DNA of 64,000 bases, from NCBI GenBank assembly GCA_017616555.1, contig JAFZXZ010000029.1:1-64000 (forward strand), read 5' to 3'. This stretch comes from a bacterium. Its GTDB lineage: Bacteria > Auribacterota > UBA3054. Positions 1-8,523 of the stretch are shown here, one piece after another. Both the position numbers and the translations under genes were made by a program. The stretch's first letter is position 1. Every line of letters begins with the position of its first letter. Below the pieces are notes generated by a model. That model saw only the letters and a program-made list of their open reading frames with translations, searched no databases and had not been told where the DNA came from.

Positions 1-13
1 GAAAATGCCGCCT

Positions 14-27
14 GTGTTCCATATAAT
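14..27 (+). repeat. 14-bp repeat, left copy of inverted pair
   Basis: The sequence GTGTTCCATATAAT occurs here on the plus strand and again as a perfect reverse complement at 5007-5020. Each copy ends in a TATAAT that could be a -10 box pointing inward, here toward the gene starting at 107. The match stops exactly at 14 bp on both sides. It may be a shared promoter/operator or the ends of an inserted element; the sequence alone does not decide. Confidence 0.5.
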
Positions 28-106
28 CCAAACGGGCGGCTGCCGCCGCCCCGTCCTGGCGGAATTGGCCGCCACCTACACAAAGCCACAACAGAAGGGA
101 AACACA

Positions 107-1654
107 ATGCCTACCAAGAAAACCACGGAAATCCTCCAGGAATACCTGGTCAAGCACTCGCTACGGGAAATGAGCGACCGCGAACTGCACAAGGCCGCCC
201 TTTGCCTGGCGCTGCACGACTACGCCAACCGGCTCACGGAAATATACGGCGATGCCCCGAACCACCGGGTCGCCAACCATATCCGGCGCTTTCTGCCCAG
301 CCGCACCGTGAACCGCTACGGCAACACGGCCAGCGAATCCTACTTCGGCCTTATCCACGCCCTGGTCAACTGCGAGACGCCAATGGCGCTCACCGATTTG
401 ACGGAACTCTACGGCGAGCGCGTCCGGCGCGACCGCTTCCGGCTGGCGGAATACGCCAACGGCTACGCCCGCATGTGCTATGCGATTCTGAAATACCAGC
501 CCGAGGGCTATCCCCTTCTGCTCCGGGCGGGCGGGGATATCGAGAGCGCGGAGGGGGAGATCAAGGGCGCGAAGGTCTTCTGGTGGAGCCTGGATACCCG
601 CTACTGGCTCGCTCCCGATTTCGCCGCCACCATCCGGCAATGCTACGAGAGCCTGCTCGGGCTTCTCCACCGGCCCCCGGCGGATGCCCCGAAGGAATCC
701 ACGCTTGGGAGCATTGGCGATATTGCGGTGGTGAAGCGCAGGGCCGCCCAGATGCCGGCCAAGTCGGCTTCTGCAGAGAAGGAGGACAAGAAGGAAGAGC
801 CTTCCCCGGCGGTTGGCGGGACGGTGGTGCGGGGGGATGCCCCGCTGGATTTCTCCTCGCTCACCGCGCTGACCACCTCGCTTATGGCGGTGGAGAGAAG
901 CCGGGACATTGCCAGCCCCGCGAAGAGCCTCGCCATCCGGGCGCGGGTTCTCCGGGCGCTCCGGGATTCCCCGCGGAGCATCGATTCCCTGGCAGACCTT
1001 CTGAAACTCCCCCGGCCCTCCGTGGCAAACGCCTGCGATTGCCTGTACACGCTTGGCCTGGTCGCCCGCGAGGCGCACGGGAAACTGAACCTCTACCGGC
1101 TGGATTCGGCGGGCGAGACGCCCCAGAAGGTGCTGGGCGAGAAAATCAAGCGGCGCATTCTCCTTGCCATGGCCCAGGCGGCCGGGCCGCTTGGCTCGGC
1201 GGATATCAAGGCGCTTCTGAAGGATTCGTACTCCCCGAAATACATCACCAACGTCCTGGTTGATTTGAAGCGGGAGGGGAAACTGGAGGCGGTGCCGGGC
1301 AACAGGCGCCAGTTCCGCCTTTCCGACGCGGGCCGGCTCAAGGTGCATGATTGCTACGGCGGGTCGCTCCCGCCGCTATTCGATTTGAATTCCCCCGCGG
1401 CGGCGGAGACCGAAGCCGCTCCGCCGGAGCCGGCCTTTGCCTCGGCACCGCCCGCGGCGGAGGCGGTGGCACAAGCCGAGGAGGATAAGGTCGCTGTCAT
1501 CCCGCCGGCAAAGCCGGACACTCCGCCCCCGGCCAAGCCGGATATCGCGGGGCGCATAAAGGAGCGTCTGAACACGCTGTTCGGACTGGTGGCCGAGGAA
1601 ATCGCAAGCATTATCGCCGAGGCGGTTGCCGCCGGCAAGGAGGTCGCGGAATGA
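107..1654 (+). CDS. Winged-helix-containing protein of GC-rich island, function unknown
   Basis: A 515-residue protein when started at ATG 107, which has AAGGGA eight bases upstream; an earlier in-frame ATG at 5 lacks a ribosome site. I do not recognise the N-terminal ~200 residues, which are rich in Arg, Tyr and Leu and look globular. Residues about 275-430 hold two successive winged-helix-like repeats. The first has the pattern R-A-L-R-D-S-P-R-S-I-D-S-L-A-D-L-L. The second ends in a basic turn followed by R-Q-F-R-L-S-D-A-G. A Pro/Ala-rich linker follows, then a short helical tail. The stop overlaps the next start (ATGA). Codon use is far more GC-rich than in the genes after 5200, suggesting acquisition. 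A DNA-binding role is inferred only from the winged helices. Confidence 0.7.
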   Translation: MPTKKTTEILQEYLVKHSLREMSDRELHKAALCLALHDYANRLTEIYGDAPNHRVANHIRRFLPSRTVNRYGNTASESYFGLIHALVNCETPMALTDLTELYGERVRRDRFRLAEYANGYARMCYAILKYQPEGYPLLLRAGGDIESAEGEIKGAKVFWWSLDTRYWLAPDFAATIRQCYESLLGLLHRPPADAPKESTLGSIGDIAVVKRRAAQMPAKSASAEKEDKKEEPSPAVGGTVVRGDAPLDFSSLTALTTSLMAVERSRDIASPAKSLAIRARVLRALRDSPRSIDSLADLLKLPRPSVANACDCLYTLGLVAREAHGKLNLYRLDSAGETPQKVLGEKIKRRILLAMAQAAGPLGSADIKALLKDSYSPKYITNVLVDLKREGKLEAVPGNRRQFRLSDAGRLKVHDCYGGSLPPLFDLNSPAAAETEAAPPEPAFASAPPAAEAVAQAEEDKVAVIPPAKPDTPPPAKPDIAGRIKERLNTLFGLVAEEIASIIAEAVAAGKEVAE

Positions 1655-2181
1655 GCCGGATAAAGAAGGAACTCCCGCGGCTCTGCCCCGGGGACGGGGC
1701 ATTCAACCGCTACCACTACGATGTCCTATCCTGGATTTGCCAGGCGGACGGCCGGGCGCTCCGGCTCGAGGAAATCCACCGCCATGCGGAACTCGCCTAT
1801 CCCGCGCTGGCGACAAAGACCACCTGGCGGACGGCGGTGGCGCGGCTTGGCGCGGCGGGCTACATCGATGGGACAGGCACCGCCCCCCGGCGGCTGACCC
1901 GCCGTGGTTTCGATGTCCTCTATGTGTTCGATAAGCGGGATTTCCCCGCCGTATTGCCCTCCGCCAAGCGGAGGCGGGTGTACGCCGATAAATGGGAGGC
2001 GGAACTCCTCGCCGCCCTGAAGGAGCATCCGGCGGGGTTGACTGCCGAGGAGCTCCGGGCAATGCCGATGGGCAGCAAGGGCGGCCCCGCCATCCGGCGT
2101 CTGGTGGAGGATGGCCGGGCGATCTGGGCGGGGGGCAGGCTTCTCCCCCACCGGCCGCCAATGCAGGCGGCGCTTTTCTAG
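1651..2181 (+). CDS. Small winged-helix-like protein
   Basis: A 176-residue basic protein whose ATG overlaps the stop of the preceding gene (ATGA), so the two are probably translationally coupled. Residues about 20-95 look like a winged helix: a helix with L-E-E-I-H-R-H-A-E, a recognition-like helix with T-W-R-T-A-V-A-R-L-G-A-A-G, and then a wing ending G-T-G-T-A-P-R-R-L-T-R-R-G-F. A second, shorter helix-turn-helix-like unit (T-A-E-E-L-R) follows near residue 130. It ends in TAG. No enzyme motif is visible. A transcriptional or replication-accessory role inside the GC-rich block is inference. Confidence 0.65.
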   Translation: MSRIKKELPRLCPGDGAFNRYHYDVLSWICQADGRALRLEEIHRHAELAYPALATKTTWRTAVARLGAAGYIDGTGTAPRRLTRRGFDVLYVFDKRDFPAVLPSAKRRRVYADKWEAELLAALKEHPAGLTAEELRAMPMGSKGGPAIRRLVEDGRAIWAGGRLLPHRPPMQAALF

Positions 2182-2377
2182 GCTCCGCGCATAAGGAATC
2201 TTCCCTTATAAACGCCCGAATCCGTGGAGGGCGGCCACCACGGCTATCACGCCGATGCGCACGGCAACGGGCACTGGGCTGTGGCCCGACCGGCCGCTCC
2301 TCCCCTGATTTCCCGCCCGCCGCCAAGCGGACACCCCGCCACCCGCCCGGCTCAACGGGCTTAACGGAGAGCATCCC
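2182..2377. other. Intergenic gap in GC-rich block
   Basis: About 196 bases without a supported gene. The last 40 bases contain a GGAGA ribosome site before the ATG at 2378. I see no convincing terminator hairpin with a T-run, no tRNA and no repeat here. Confidence 0.5.
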
Positions 2378-3073
2378 ATGTACGATTACGATTCCTTCGA
2401 TTACGCCGGCTATACGGCCTCCTTCTACCTCCCGAACGTCCCCGCCATTTCCGTGGCGATAAACGCCGCGACGGCGGCGGAAATCGAGACGGCGATCAAC
2501 GCCTATCTGAACGGCAGCGGCGAGGGGGCGGCGGCCGACTACGTCGCGGCGGTCCGGGCGCTTGCCGGCAACCGCGATTACATCCGCGGGCGGTTCGAGC
2601 GCGATTTGTGCGCGGCCGTTGGTCTGGCCGAAATCAACCCCGCCGAGAACACCTACACCGCCAACAAGAAGGCGAACGAGTTCTTCGCGGAGGCCGCCCG
2701 GGGCGCCACGCTGTACACCGCCGCGGGCCTGGCCGCGGTCGGGGCGAATTTGAAGCGCCTCTACGACAACCTTCTGATCGAGGAGGGCGAGCCGATTTAC
2801 GCCGAGACCGAGGCGGCCGAGGTCTACGATGACCGGGCATTGGAAATCACCGTCGGCGGGAACGTCGCGAATTTCTACTCCATTGCCCCCGCCGCCACGG
2901 GCAATGCCCGCCAGTGGGCGGCCTACGCCGCCGACGGGACGGCAACCCACGCCATAGCCTACAACGCCGCAAATGCCCGCTGGCAGATTACCGCGGCCGG
3001 GTCCGATACCCCGCTGCTGGTAAAGGAAGACATCGACGATGCCCTCGAAGAGTGGGCAGCCCCCGCCGAATAA
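2378..3073 (+). CDS. Hypothetical Ala-rich protein
   Basis: A 231-residue acidic, Ala/Tyr-rich protein without signal peptide or membrane segment; the ATG is preceded by GGAGA. The first half looks helical, including a stretch on N-A-A-T-A-A-E-I-E-T-A-I-N-A-Y. The C-terminal ~80 residues have alternating short hydrophobic stretches, as in a beta-rich domain. I do not recognise a family. The composition, and a position between winged-helix genes and a phage-type gene, would fit a phage virion or tail accessory protein, but nothing in the sequence proves it. The codon bias matches its neighbours in the GC-rich block. Confidence 0.6.
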   Translation: MYDYDSFDYAGYTASFYLPNVPAISVAINAATAAEIETAINAYLNGSGEGAAADYVAAVRALAGNRDYIRGRFERDLCAAVGLAEINPAENTYTANKKANEFFAEAARGATLYTAAGLAAVGANLKRLYDNLLIEEGEPIYAETEAAEVYDDRALEITVGGNVANFYSIAPAATGNARQWAAYAADGTATHAIAYNAANARWQITAAGSDTPLLVKEDIDDALEEWAAPAE

Positions 3074-3103
3074 CCGTACACCCCGTAACAGGAGAAACCA
3101 ATC

Positions 3104-3637
3104 ATGACGAAAGTGTCGCTATCATCCCCCTGGGCGCTTTTCTACAAGCAGATCAAGGCGTTCTTTGGCAAGGACCCCGAAATCCGCGTCCTCTACAACG
3201 AGGATGGCCCGGAAATCAAAATCTACGTCGGCTCCGTCAAGAAGGCCGCCGGGCTTGCCGCGCTGCTCCCCGCCACCCGCCTCTTCGGGAACATCATTCT
3301 CAAACTCACGGTCGTCCCGCCGAACGATGCCGAGCCGCTGCCGGAATATCCCGATGGCACGCCGGGCATCGCCCAGGCGCTGCAGGATGCCCTTGAGGGC
3401 AATCCCATCGTCGGCGATTTCCACGAAATCGACGCGATGGGCTGGCACGCCTACTACATCCTCTTCATCAAGGAGGTCGTCCAGTATTTCTGCGACAATA
3501 TGGGCGATTGGAACGGCTGCATCTCCACCCTCTACCAGGATCTGGCGAAGGAGATTTTCCCGTCGCTGAACGGCTTCTTCTTCTGCACCGCAATCGATGG
3601 CGCCCCGCTGGGCAAGCCCCTTGGCGAGTGGCCGTGA
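3104..3637 (+). CDS. Hypothetical protein of GC-rich island
   Basis: A 177-residue protein with a good ribosome site (AGGAG) 9 bases before the ATG, 30 bases after the preceding stop. The N-terminal half carries a basic amphipathic segment beginning S-S-P-W-A-L-F-Y-K-Q-I-K, then K-K-A-A-G-L-A-A-L-L. The C-terminal half contains W-H-A-Y-Y-I-L-F-I-K-E-V and several aromatic residues, but no clear transmembrane span. I do not recognise the family. It sits between two other accessory genes in the same orientation and is probably co-transcribed with them. Confidence 0.6.
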   Translation: MTKVSLSSPWALFYKQIKAFFGKDPEIRVLYNEDGPEIKIYVGSVKKAAGLAALLPATRLFGNIILKLTVVPPNDAEPLPEYPDGTPGIAQALQDALEGNPIVGDFHEIDAMGWHAYYILFIKEVVQYFCDNMGDWNGCISTLYQDLAKEIFPSLNGFFFCTAIDGAPLGKPLGEWP

Positions 3638-3646
3638 TTCCCCGCG

Positions 3647-4345
3647 ATGGTTGAACTGGCCTTCTATTCCAAAGCCTGGGCGAATCTCCGGGGGCTGCTG
3701 CCCCCGGGGACGCCCAACCCGGCGGCGCTGGCCGATGCGCTCTTTGCCGCCTACATCCGCCGCACGCGTTTCCATATCGCCCTGGTGAACGCGGCGGCGG
3801 CACTTCTTGCCCCGAGGACGGCGGAGTACGGGCATTCCCCCACGGCGTTCCTGCGGCAGTGCCTACGGCACGATTGGGATAAACTGGCCGACCCGGAACT
3901 CGCGGCGGTCTACGCCCTGGCAACCGATTGGCTGTACGGGCATCTCTACAACGACCGCTATCCAAAGCCGGGGCGGGCGCTGGAACTGTTCGATATCATG
4001 GGGGAGCGTCACTACGCCCGGAACCCCCACCATATCCCGGAGCATTTCGGCAGATTGGACGGGGCGTGCCGGGTGGTGCCGGACCGCGGCTACGGGCTGG
4101 CGCTGCCGGAGATGGCGTGCGATTGGGCGGCAATCTATCTGGAGAAGGGCGAGCATTCCGCCGAATGGTGGTACAACGCCCATAATGGCAAGGATTTCCT
4201 TTTCACGGGGGCGACGGCCGGCGAACTGGAGGATTATCTCGCGTATTTTTCGCCGGAACGCCCCGAAATGGCGGCGCTGAAGGCAACCGCCGCCGCCGAA
4301 CGCCGGGAAATGCTGGCGGCGCGGGAGAATAACCAAACAATATAA
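3647..4345 (+). CDS. DUF5662-like phage-associated protein
   Basis: A 232-residue protein that resembles the DUF5662 family, which is common in phages and mobile elements and has no known function. Matching features are the early helix with H-x3-V (about residue 43), the H-D-W-D-K-L motif near residue 80, N-P-H-H near residue 128 followed by a spaced H, and E-M-A-C-D-W-A near residue 155. This set of conserved His/Asp/Glu residues suggests a metal-binding helical site of HD-domain type; that is inference. The start lies 9 bases after the preceding stop with a weak ribosome site. It is the last gene of the GC-rich plus-strand block. Confidence 0.6.
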   Translation: MVELAFYSKAWANLRGLLPPGTPNPAALADALFAAYIRRTRFHIALVNAAAALLAPRTAEYGHSPTAFLRQCLRHDWDKLADPELAAVYALATDWLYGHLYNDRYPKPGRALELFDIMGERHYARNPHHIPEHFGRLDGACRVVPDRGYGLALPEMACDWAAIYLEKGEHSAEWWYNAHNGKDFLFTGATAGELEDYLAYFSPERPEMAALKATAAAERREMLAARENNQTI

Positions 4346-4381
4346 AAAGCTTCCGCCCGATACAGAAACGGCAGAGGCTTT
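4346..4381 (-). terminator. Terminator of toxin/antitoxin pair
   Basis: On the minus strand the arm AAAGCCTCTGCC pairs with GGCGGAAGCTTT (one mismatch and one G-U), separated by a 12-base loop and followed by TTTATA. It lies just past the stop of the minus-strand gene ending at 4397 and just after the plus-strand gene ending at 4345, so it separates convergent units. Confidence 0.6.
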
Positions 4382-4396
4382 GTCTAAAGGGGCTGA

Positions 4397-4729
4397 TTAA
4401 TTCTTGGAAGGCGAGTCGGAAAGGATATCTTCTGCAAGTCTGTTGAGTTCGGCGGCAATTGTATTACGGATGGATGCCGATTGCACAACGGGTTGCTTCC
4501 TATTGACCGGGATGTGGAGCGAGTGGCGGTTTACCAGCCATTTCCCGTATTGGGCGCGAGTAAGGCCAAGATATTCGTGAAGTTTTAGCGGTCCTTTGTA
4601 TTCATCGTGCCACTTGTCAATGTAGATATCGATATCGTTGATAGTGCATTTACCGCTACGGACCAAATCCGCAAAGGTTGGCTCTTTGGCATTGAACGCC
4701 TCAATTGTCTTGCCGTGCTGGTTATTCAT
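4397..4729 (-). CDS. Probable antitoxin/immunity protein of colicin E3-like pair
   Basis: A 110-residue protein if started at ATG 4729, which has GGGGGA seven bases upstream; a second ATG at 4744 lies directly after the toxin stop. The core contains I-D-K-W-H-D and then L-H-E-Y-L-G-L-T-R-A-Q-Y, a combination I associate with small proteins encoded beside stand-alone cytotoxic ribonucleases. The L-G-L-T-R-A-Q-Y-G-K-W-L segment could be a helix-turn-helix, so autoregulation is possible. The role as immunity/antitoxin is inferred from position, size and the identity of the partner, not from a proven family match. It is less GC-rich than the block to its left. Confidence 0.6.
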   Translation of the reverse strand: MNNQHGKTIEAFNAKEPTFADLVRSGKCTINDIDIYIDKWHDEYKGPLKLHEYLGLTRAQYGKWLVNRHSLHIPVNRKQPVVQSASIRNTIAAELNRLAEDILSDSPSKN

Positions 4730-4744
4730 TTTGCCGTCCCCCAT

Positions 4745-4963
4745 TCAAATTGTTATTCGGCGTCCTTTAACGGCATCTTTGCCGGAATCCGATCCATCGG
4801 CTTTCAAGACGCCAATGTGGCGACCATGCTTGTTGTATTTCTCCCATTCGCCGTGGAGACTATCCCATTGGACGTAATCTCCGTCTTTATCCTTGTAAAG
4901 AGCCTTGCCGCCTCGTTTGCCGCACGAGGTGAGACCCCGGAAAAAGTCTGAATTCCGATTCAC
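4745..4963 (-). CDS. Stand-alone colicin E3-type ribonuclease toxin
   Basis: A 72-residue basic protein starting at GTG 4963, with GGAGG seven bases upstream; the longer reading from 5020 has no ribosome site. It matches the catalytic domain of colicin E3 (cytotoxic rRNA endonuclease, which cleaves 16S rRNA in the decoding site). The hallmark run is Y-V-Q-W-D-S-L-H-G-E-W-E, then Y-N-K-H-G-R-H-I-G-V, and a G-R-R-I ending. Asp34, His37, Glu41 and Arg69 keep the spacing (+3, +7, +35) that I recall for D510, H513, E517 and R545 of colicin E3. Receptor-binding and translocation domains are absent, so it is probably an intracellular toxin rather than a bacteriocin. The stop abuts the partner gene. 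Confidence 0.72.
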   Translation of the reverse strand: MNRNSDFFRGLTSCGKRGGKALYKDKDGDYVQWDSLHGEWEKYNKHGRHIGVLKADGSDSGKDAVKGRRITI

Positions 4964-5006
4964 CGGAAAACCTCCGGCAATTCTGAAACTAAACGGTGTT
5001 TGGTAC

Positions 5007-5020
5007 ATTATATGGAACAC
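5007..5020 (-). repeat. 14-bp repeat, right copy, and probable toxin -10 box
   Basis: Perfect reverse complement of 14-27. Read on the minus strand it ends in TATAAT, about 44 bases before the GTG of the toxin gene, so it probably contains that operon's -10 element. No good -35 hexamer lies 16-18 bases upstream, which would fit a repressed or activator-dependent promoter (inference). Confidence 0.5.
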
Positions 5021-5068
5021 TTAGGGGATAACGGAGAAAAGCCCCATTACCTTTTTCATGTTGCCGGA

Positions 5069-5074
5069 TATAAT
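5069..5074 (+). promoter_or_regulatory. Possible -10 box of ahcY
   Basis: TATAAT in the 188-base leader of the S-adenosylhomocysteinase gene. The best -35 is a poor TTACCT at 16-base spacing. The leader does not show the conserved core of the known SAH riboswitch. Confidence 0.35.
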
Positions 5075-5123
5075 GTCCGTCCGCTTAATATACGCACCAT
5101 GCACCAATTTAATTGCATTTTGG

Positions 5124-5151
5124 ATTGAAAAACACCAAAGTGGTTTTCAAT
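5124..5151 (+). other. Perfect-loop hairpin in ahcY leader
   Basis: A 12-bp stem (one mismatch) with a CAAA loop: ATTGAAAAACAC pairs with GTGGTTTTCAAT. It has no T-run after it, so it is not an intrinsic terminator as it stands. It could be an operator palindrome or an RNA stem in the leader. Confidence 0.4.
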
Positions 5152-5208
5152 GCTTGCAGGGCGTTCCATACCCCACTGTATTTACCAACCCCGCATCAAG
5201 GAACGCCA

Positions 5209-6612
<1,404 letters not shown>

Positions 6613-6621
6613 TTTTTTGCG

Positions 6622-8523
6622 ATGCCGTCTTTTTCCCAGGAATACATTGAAAGAGTAAAGACCGCCAATCCCATCCAGGATGTGATCGGCGAGCGCATCG
6701 CTTTGACTAAAAACGGGAAAAATTTCAAAGCCTGCTGTCCTTTCCACAACGAGAAGACGCCGTCATTCTTCGTCACGCCCGACAGAGGCATCTTCAAATG
6801 CTTCGGCTGCGGCAAAGGCGGCAACGTCTTCCAGTTCCTGATGGAATACGAAGGGCTCTCGTTCCCTGAAGCCGTGGTGAAGCTAGCCGAGAGAGCAAGC
6901 ATTCCTCCTGAGGACGGCGCTTCCTTCGGCGACAAGGAAAAAGCGGAATTGTCCTTCCGTCAGAATCACCTGAAAAGGCTGGCGAAGATCAATCTGACCG
7001 CCCTGGATTTTTTCCAGCGCAGCCTCGCCCTGGGAACTGGCAAGGAAGCCAGGGAATATCTTGAAAATCGCAAAATCTCGCAGGAAGCGATTAGAGCTTA
7101 CCGCATCGGCTTCGCCCCTGATTCCTGGGACGAGCTGTGCTCGGTCCTGAGAAAAGAAGGCTTTCGCGACGAAGAGATCATAGCGAGCGGACTGGCTCTT
7201 CCGAGCCAGGAAGGCAAAGGCTGCTACGACAGATTCCGTAAAAGGGTGATGTTCCCCATTTGGGATCACGCCGGAACATTAGTCGCTTTCGGCGGCCGCG
7301 CCATCGACGGTTCGGAACCGAAATACCTTAACACCGCCGAGACCGAGATCTACAACAAGAGCAAGGTGCTTTTCTCACTTAATTTCGCCAAGAACCCCAT
7401 CGCCGAACTAAAAAAGACCGCCATTCTCTGCGAAGGTTACCTTGACGTAGTCATGCTGGCGCAAAACGGTTTCGTTAACGCCATCGCTTCCTGCGGCACC
7501 AGTTTGACAAAGGAACAGTCCCGTCTTATAAAGCGTTTCGCCGACACCTGCCTCATATGCTACGACGGCGACTCGGCCGGGCAGCACGCCGCTTTGCGCG
7601 CCATCCCTTTGCTTAGTGAAGCGGGACTGAAAGTTTACGTCATTCCTCTGAAAGAGAACGAAGACCCCGACTCCTTCCTGAAGAAATACGGGAAGGCTGC
7701 TTTCGAAAAACTCCTTGCGGAAAGACTCTCGGCCTTCACCTTCGCCATGCAGTGCTCGGCTAACGAAAAAGACATGGACGATCTTCAGGAGCGCTACGCC
7801 GTCTGCCTTGAGATGTTCCCCTACCTTATGAGCGCAGGAAGCGAAGGCCTGAGGCAGGAATTGATAAAAGAGCTCTCTGACTTCACGCGCGTTCCAGTCT
7901 CCTCGATAAATCTTGACTTTGCCGCTTACCAAAAGAAGCAGAATGATCCGAAGTCGCGCTTCAGAAAAAAGGAGGAAGCTGCTCCGGAGCTAAAGGAAGA
8001 AGCGCTTCCGGAACTGAAAGCCACCCCGGCCGAAAGGCTTCTTATCGCGCTGATCTTCAGCTTTAAGGAAGCGATGGAGTACATCTTCGAAAATCTGGAA
8101 CTCGAGGCCATTGGCGATCCCCTGCCGGCCTCCCTGGCTTTCAAAGCCCGGGAGCAAAAAAGGAACGGCGAATGGATTGGCTTCGACAATTTCCTGCTTT
8201 CCTGCGACGACGTCGCCAGGGATTTCCTTACCGACGTTCTCGTATCCGTTCCTCTGCCTCAAAAAGAAAAAGGCGAGGATAAGGAAAAAGATCCGTTTTG
8301 GAAACGCTCCTGCGACGACTGCATCAGGGCCGTCAAAGAAGCGCACTACAAAGGCGAACTCTCACGCCTAAAAGAGAGAATGAAAATGACAAACGATCCG
8401 GAAATCCTCAAGGGACTTTTGGAAAAAACCAAACTATACAATGAAAAACTGCGCGGCGTAAACCGTGTTAGAACTTTTAACTCCATGGCAAAAGAAAGGA
8501 AAGATGACGAACAGACAGATTAA
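6622..8523 (+). CDS. dnaG: DNA primase
   Basis: Synthesises RNA primers at the replication fork. 633 residues, typical length. The N-terminal CHC2 zinc ribbon uses Cys39, His42, Cys60 and Cys63 (C-P-F-H-N-E-K-T-P-S-F then C-F-G-C-G-K-G-G). The primase core carries the G-G-R-A-I motif. The TOPRIM domain has the catalytic Glu271 (C-E-G-Y-L-D) and the metal-binding Asp315 and Asp317 (Y-D-G-D-S-A-G). The C-terminal ~170 residues are the helical DnaB-interaction region, here charged and divergent. Its last 20 bases overlap the start of the following protease gene. Confidence 0.96.
   Translation: MPSFSQEYIERVKTANPIQDVIGERIALTKNGKNFKACCPFHNEKTPSFFVTPDRGIFKCFGCGKGGNVFQFLMEYEGLSFPEAVVKLAERASIPPEDGASFGDKEKAELSFRQNHLKRLAKINLTALDFFQRSLALGTGKEAREYLENRKISQEAIRAYRIGFAPDSWDELCSVLRKEGFRDEEIIASGLALPSQEGKGCYDRFRKRVMFPIWDHAGTLVAFGGRAIDGSEPKYLNTAETEIYNKSKVLFSLNFAKNPIAELKKTAILCEGYLDVVMLAQNGFVNAIASCGTSLTKEQSRLIKRFADTCLICYDGDSAGQHAALRAIPLLSEAGLKVYVIPLKENEDPDSFLKKYGKAAFEKLLAERLSAFTFAMQCSANEKDMDDLQERYAVCLEMFPYLMSAGSEGLRQELIKELSDFTRVPVSSINLDFAAYQKKQNDPKSRFRKKEEAAPELKEEALPELKATPAERLLIALIFSFKEAMEYIFENLELEAIGDPLPASLAFKAREQKRNGEWIGFDNFLLSCDDVARDFLTDVLVSVPLPQKEKGEDKEKDPFWKRSCDDCIRAVKEAHYKGELSRLKERMKMTNDPEILKGLLEKTKLYNEKLRGVNRVRTFNSMAKERKDDEQTD

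Noticed and set aside
4964-5020. Longer start for the E3-like toxin adding 19 residues
   Set aside because: There is no ribosome site for ATG 5020, the extension includes the promoter-like repeat, and GTG 4963 has GGAGG at ideal spacing.
5021-5208. Possible SAH riboswitch before ahcY
   Set aside because: I could not find the conserved core or pseudoknot pairing of the known SAH riboswitch; only a simple hairpin is present.
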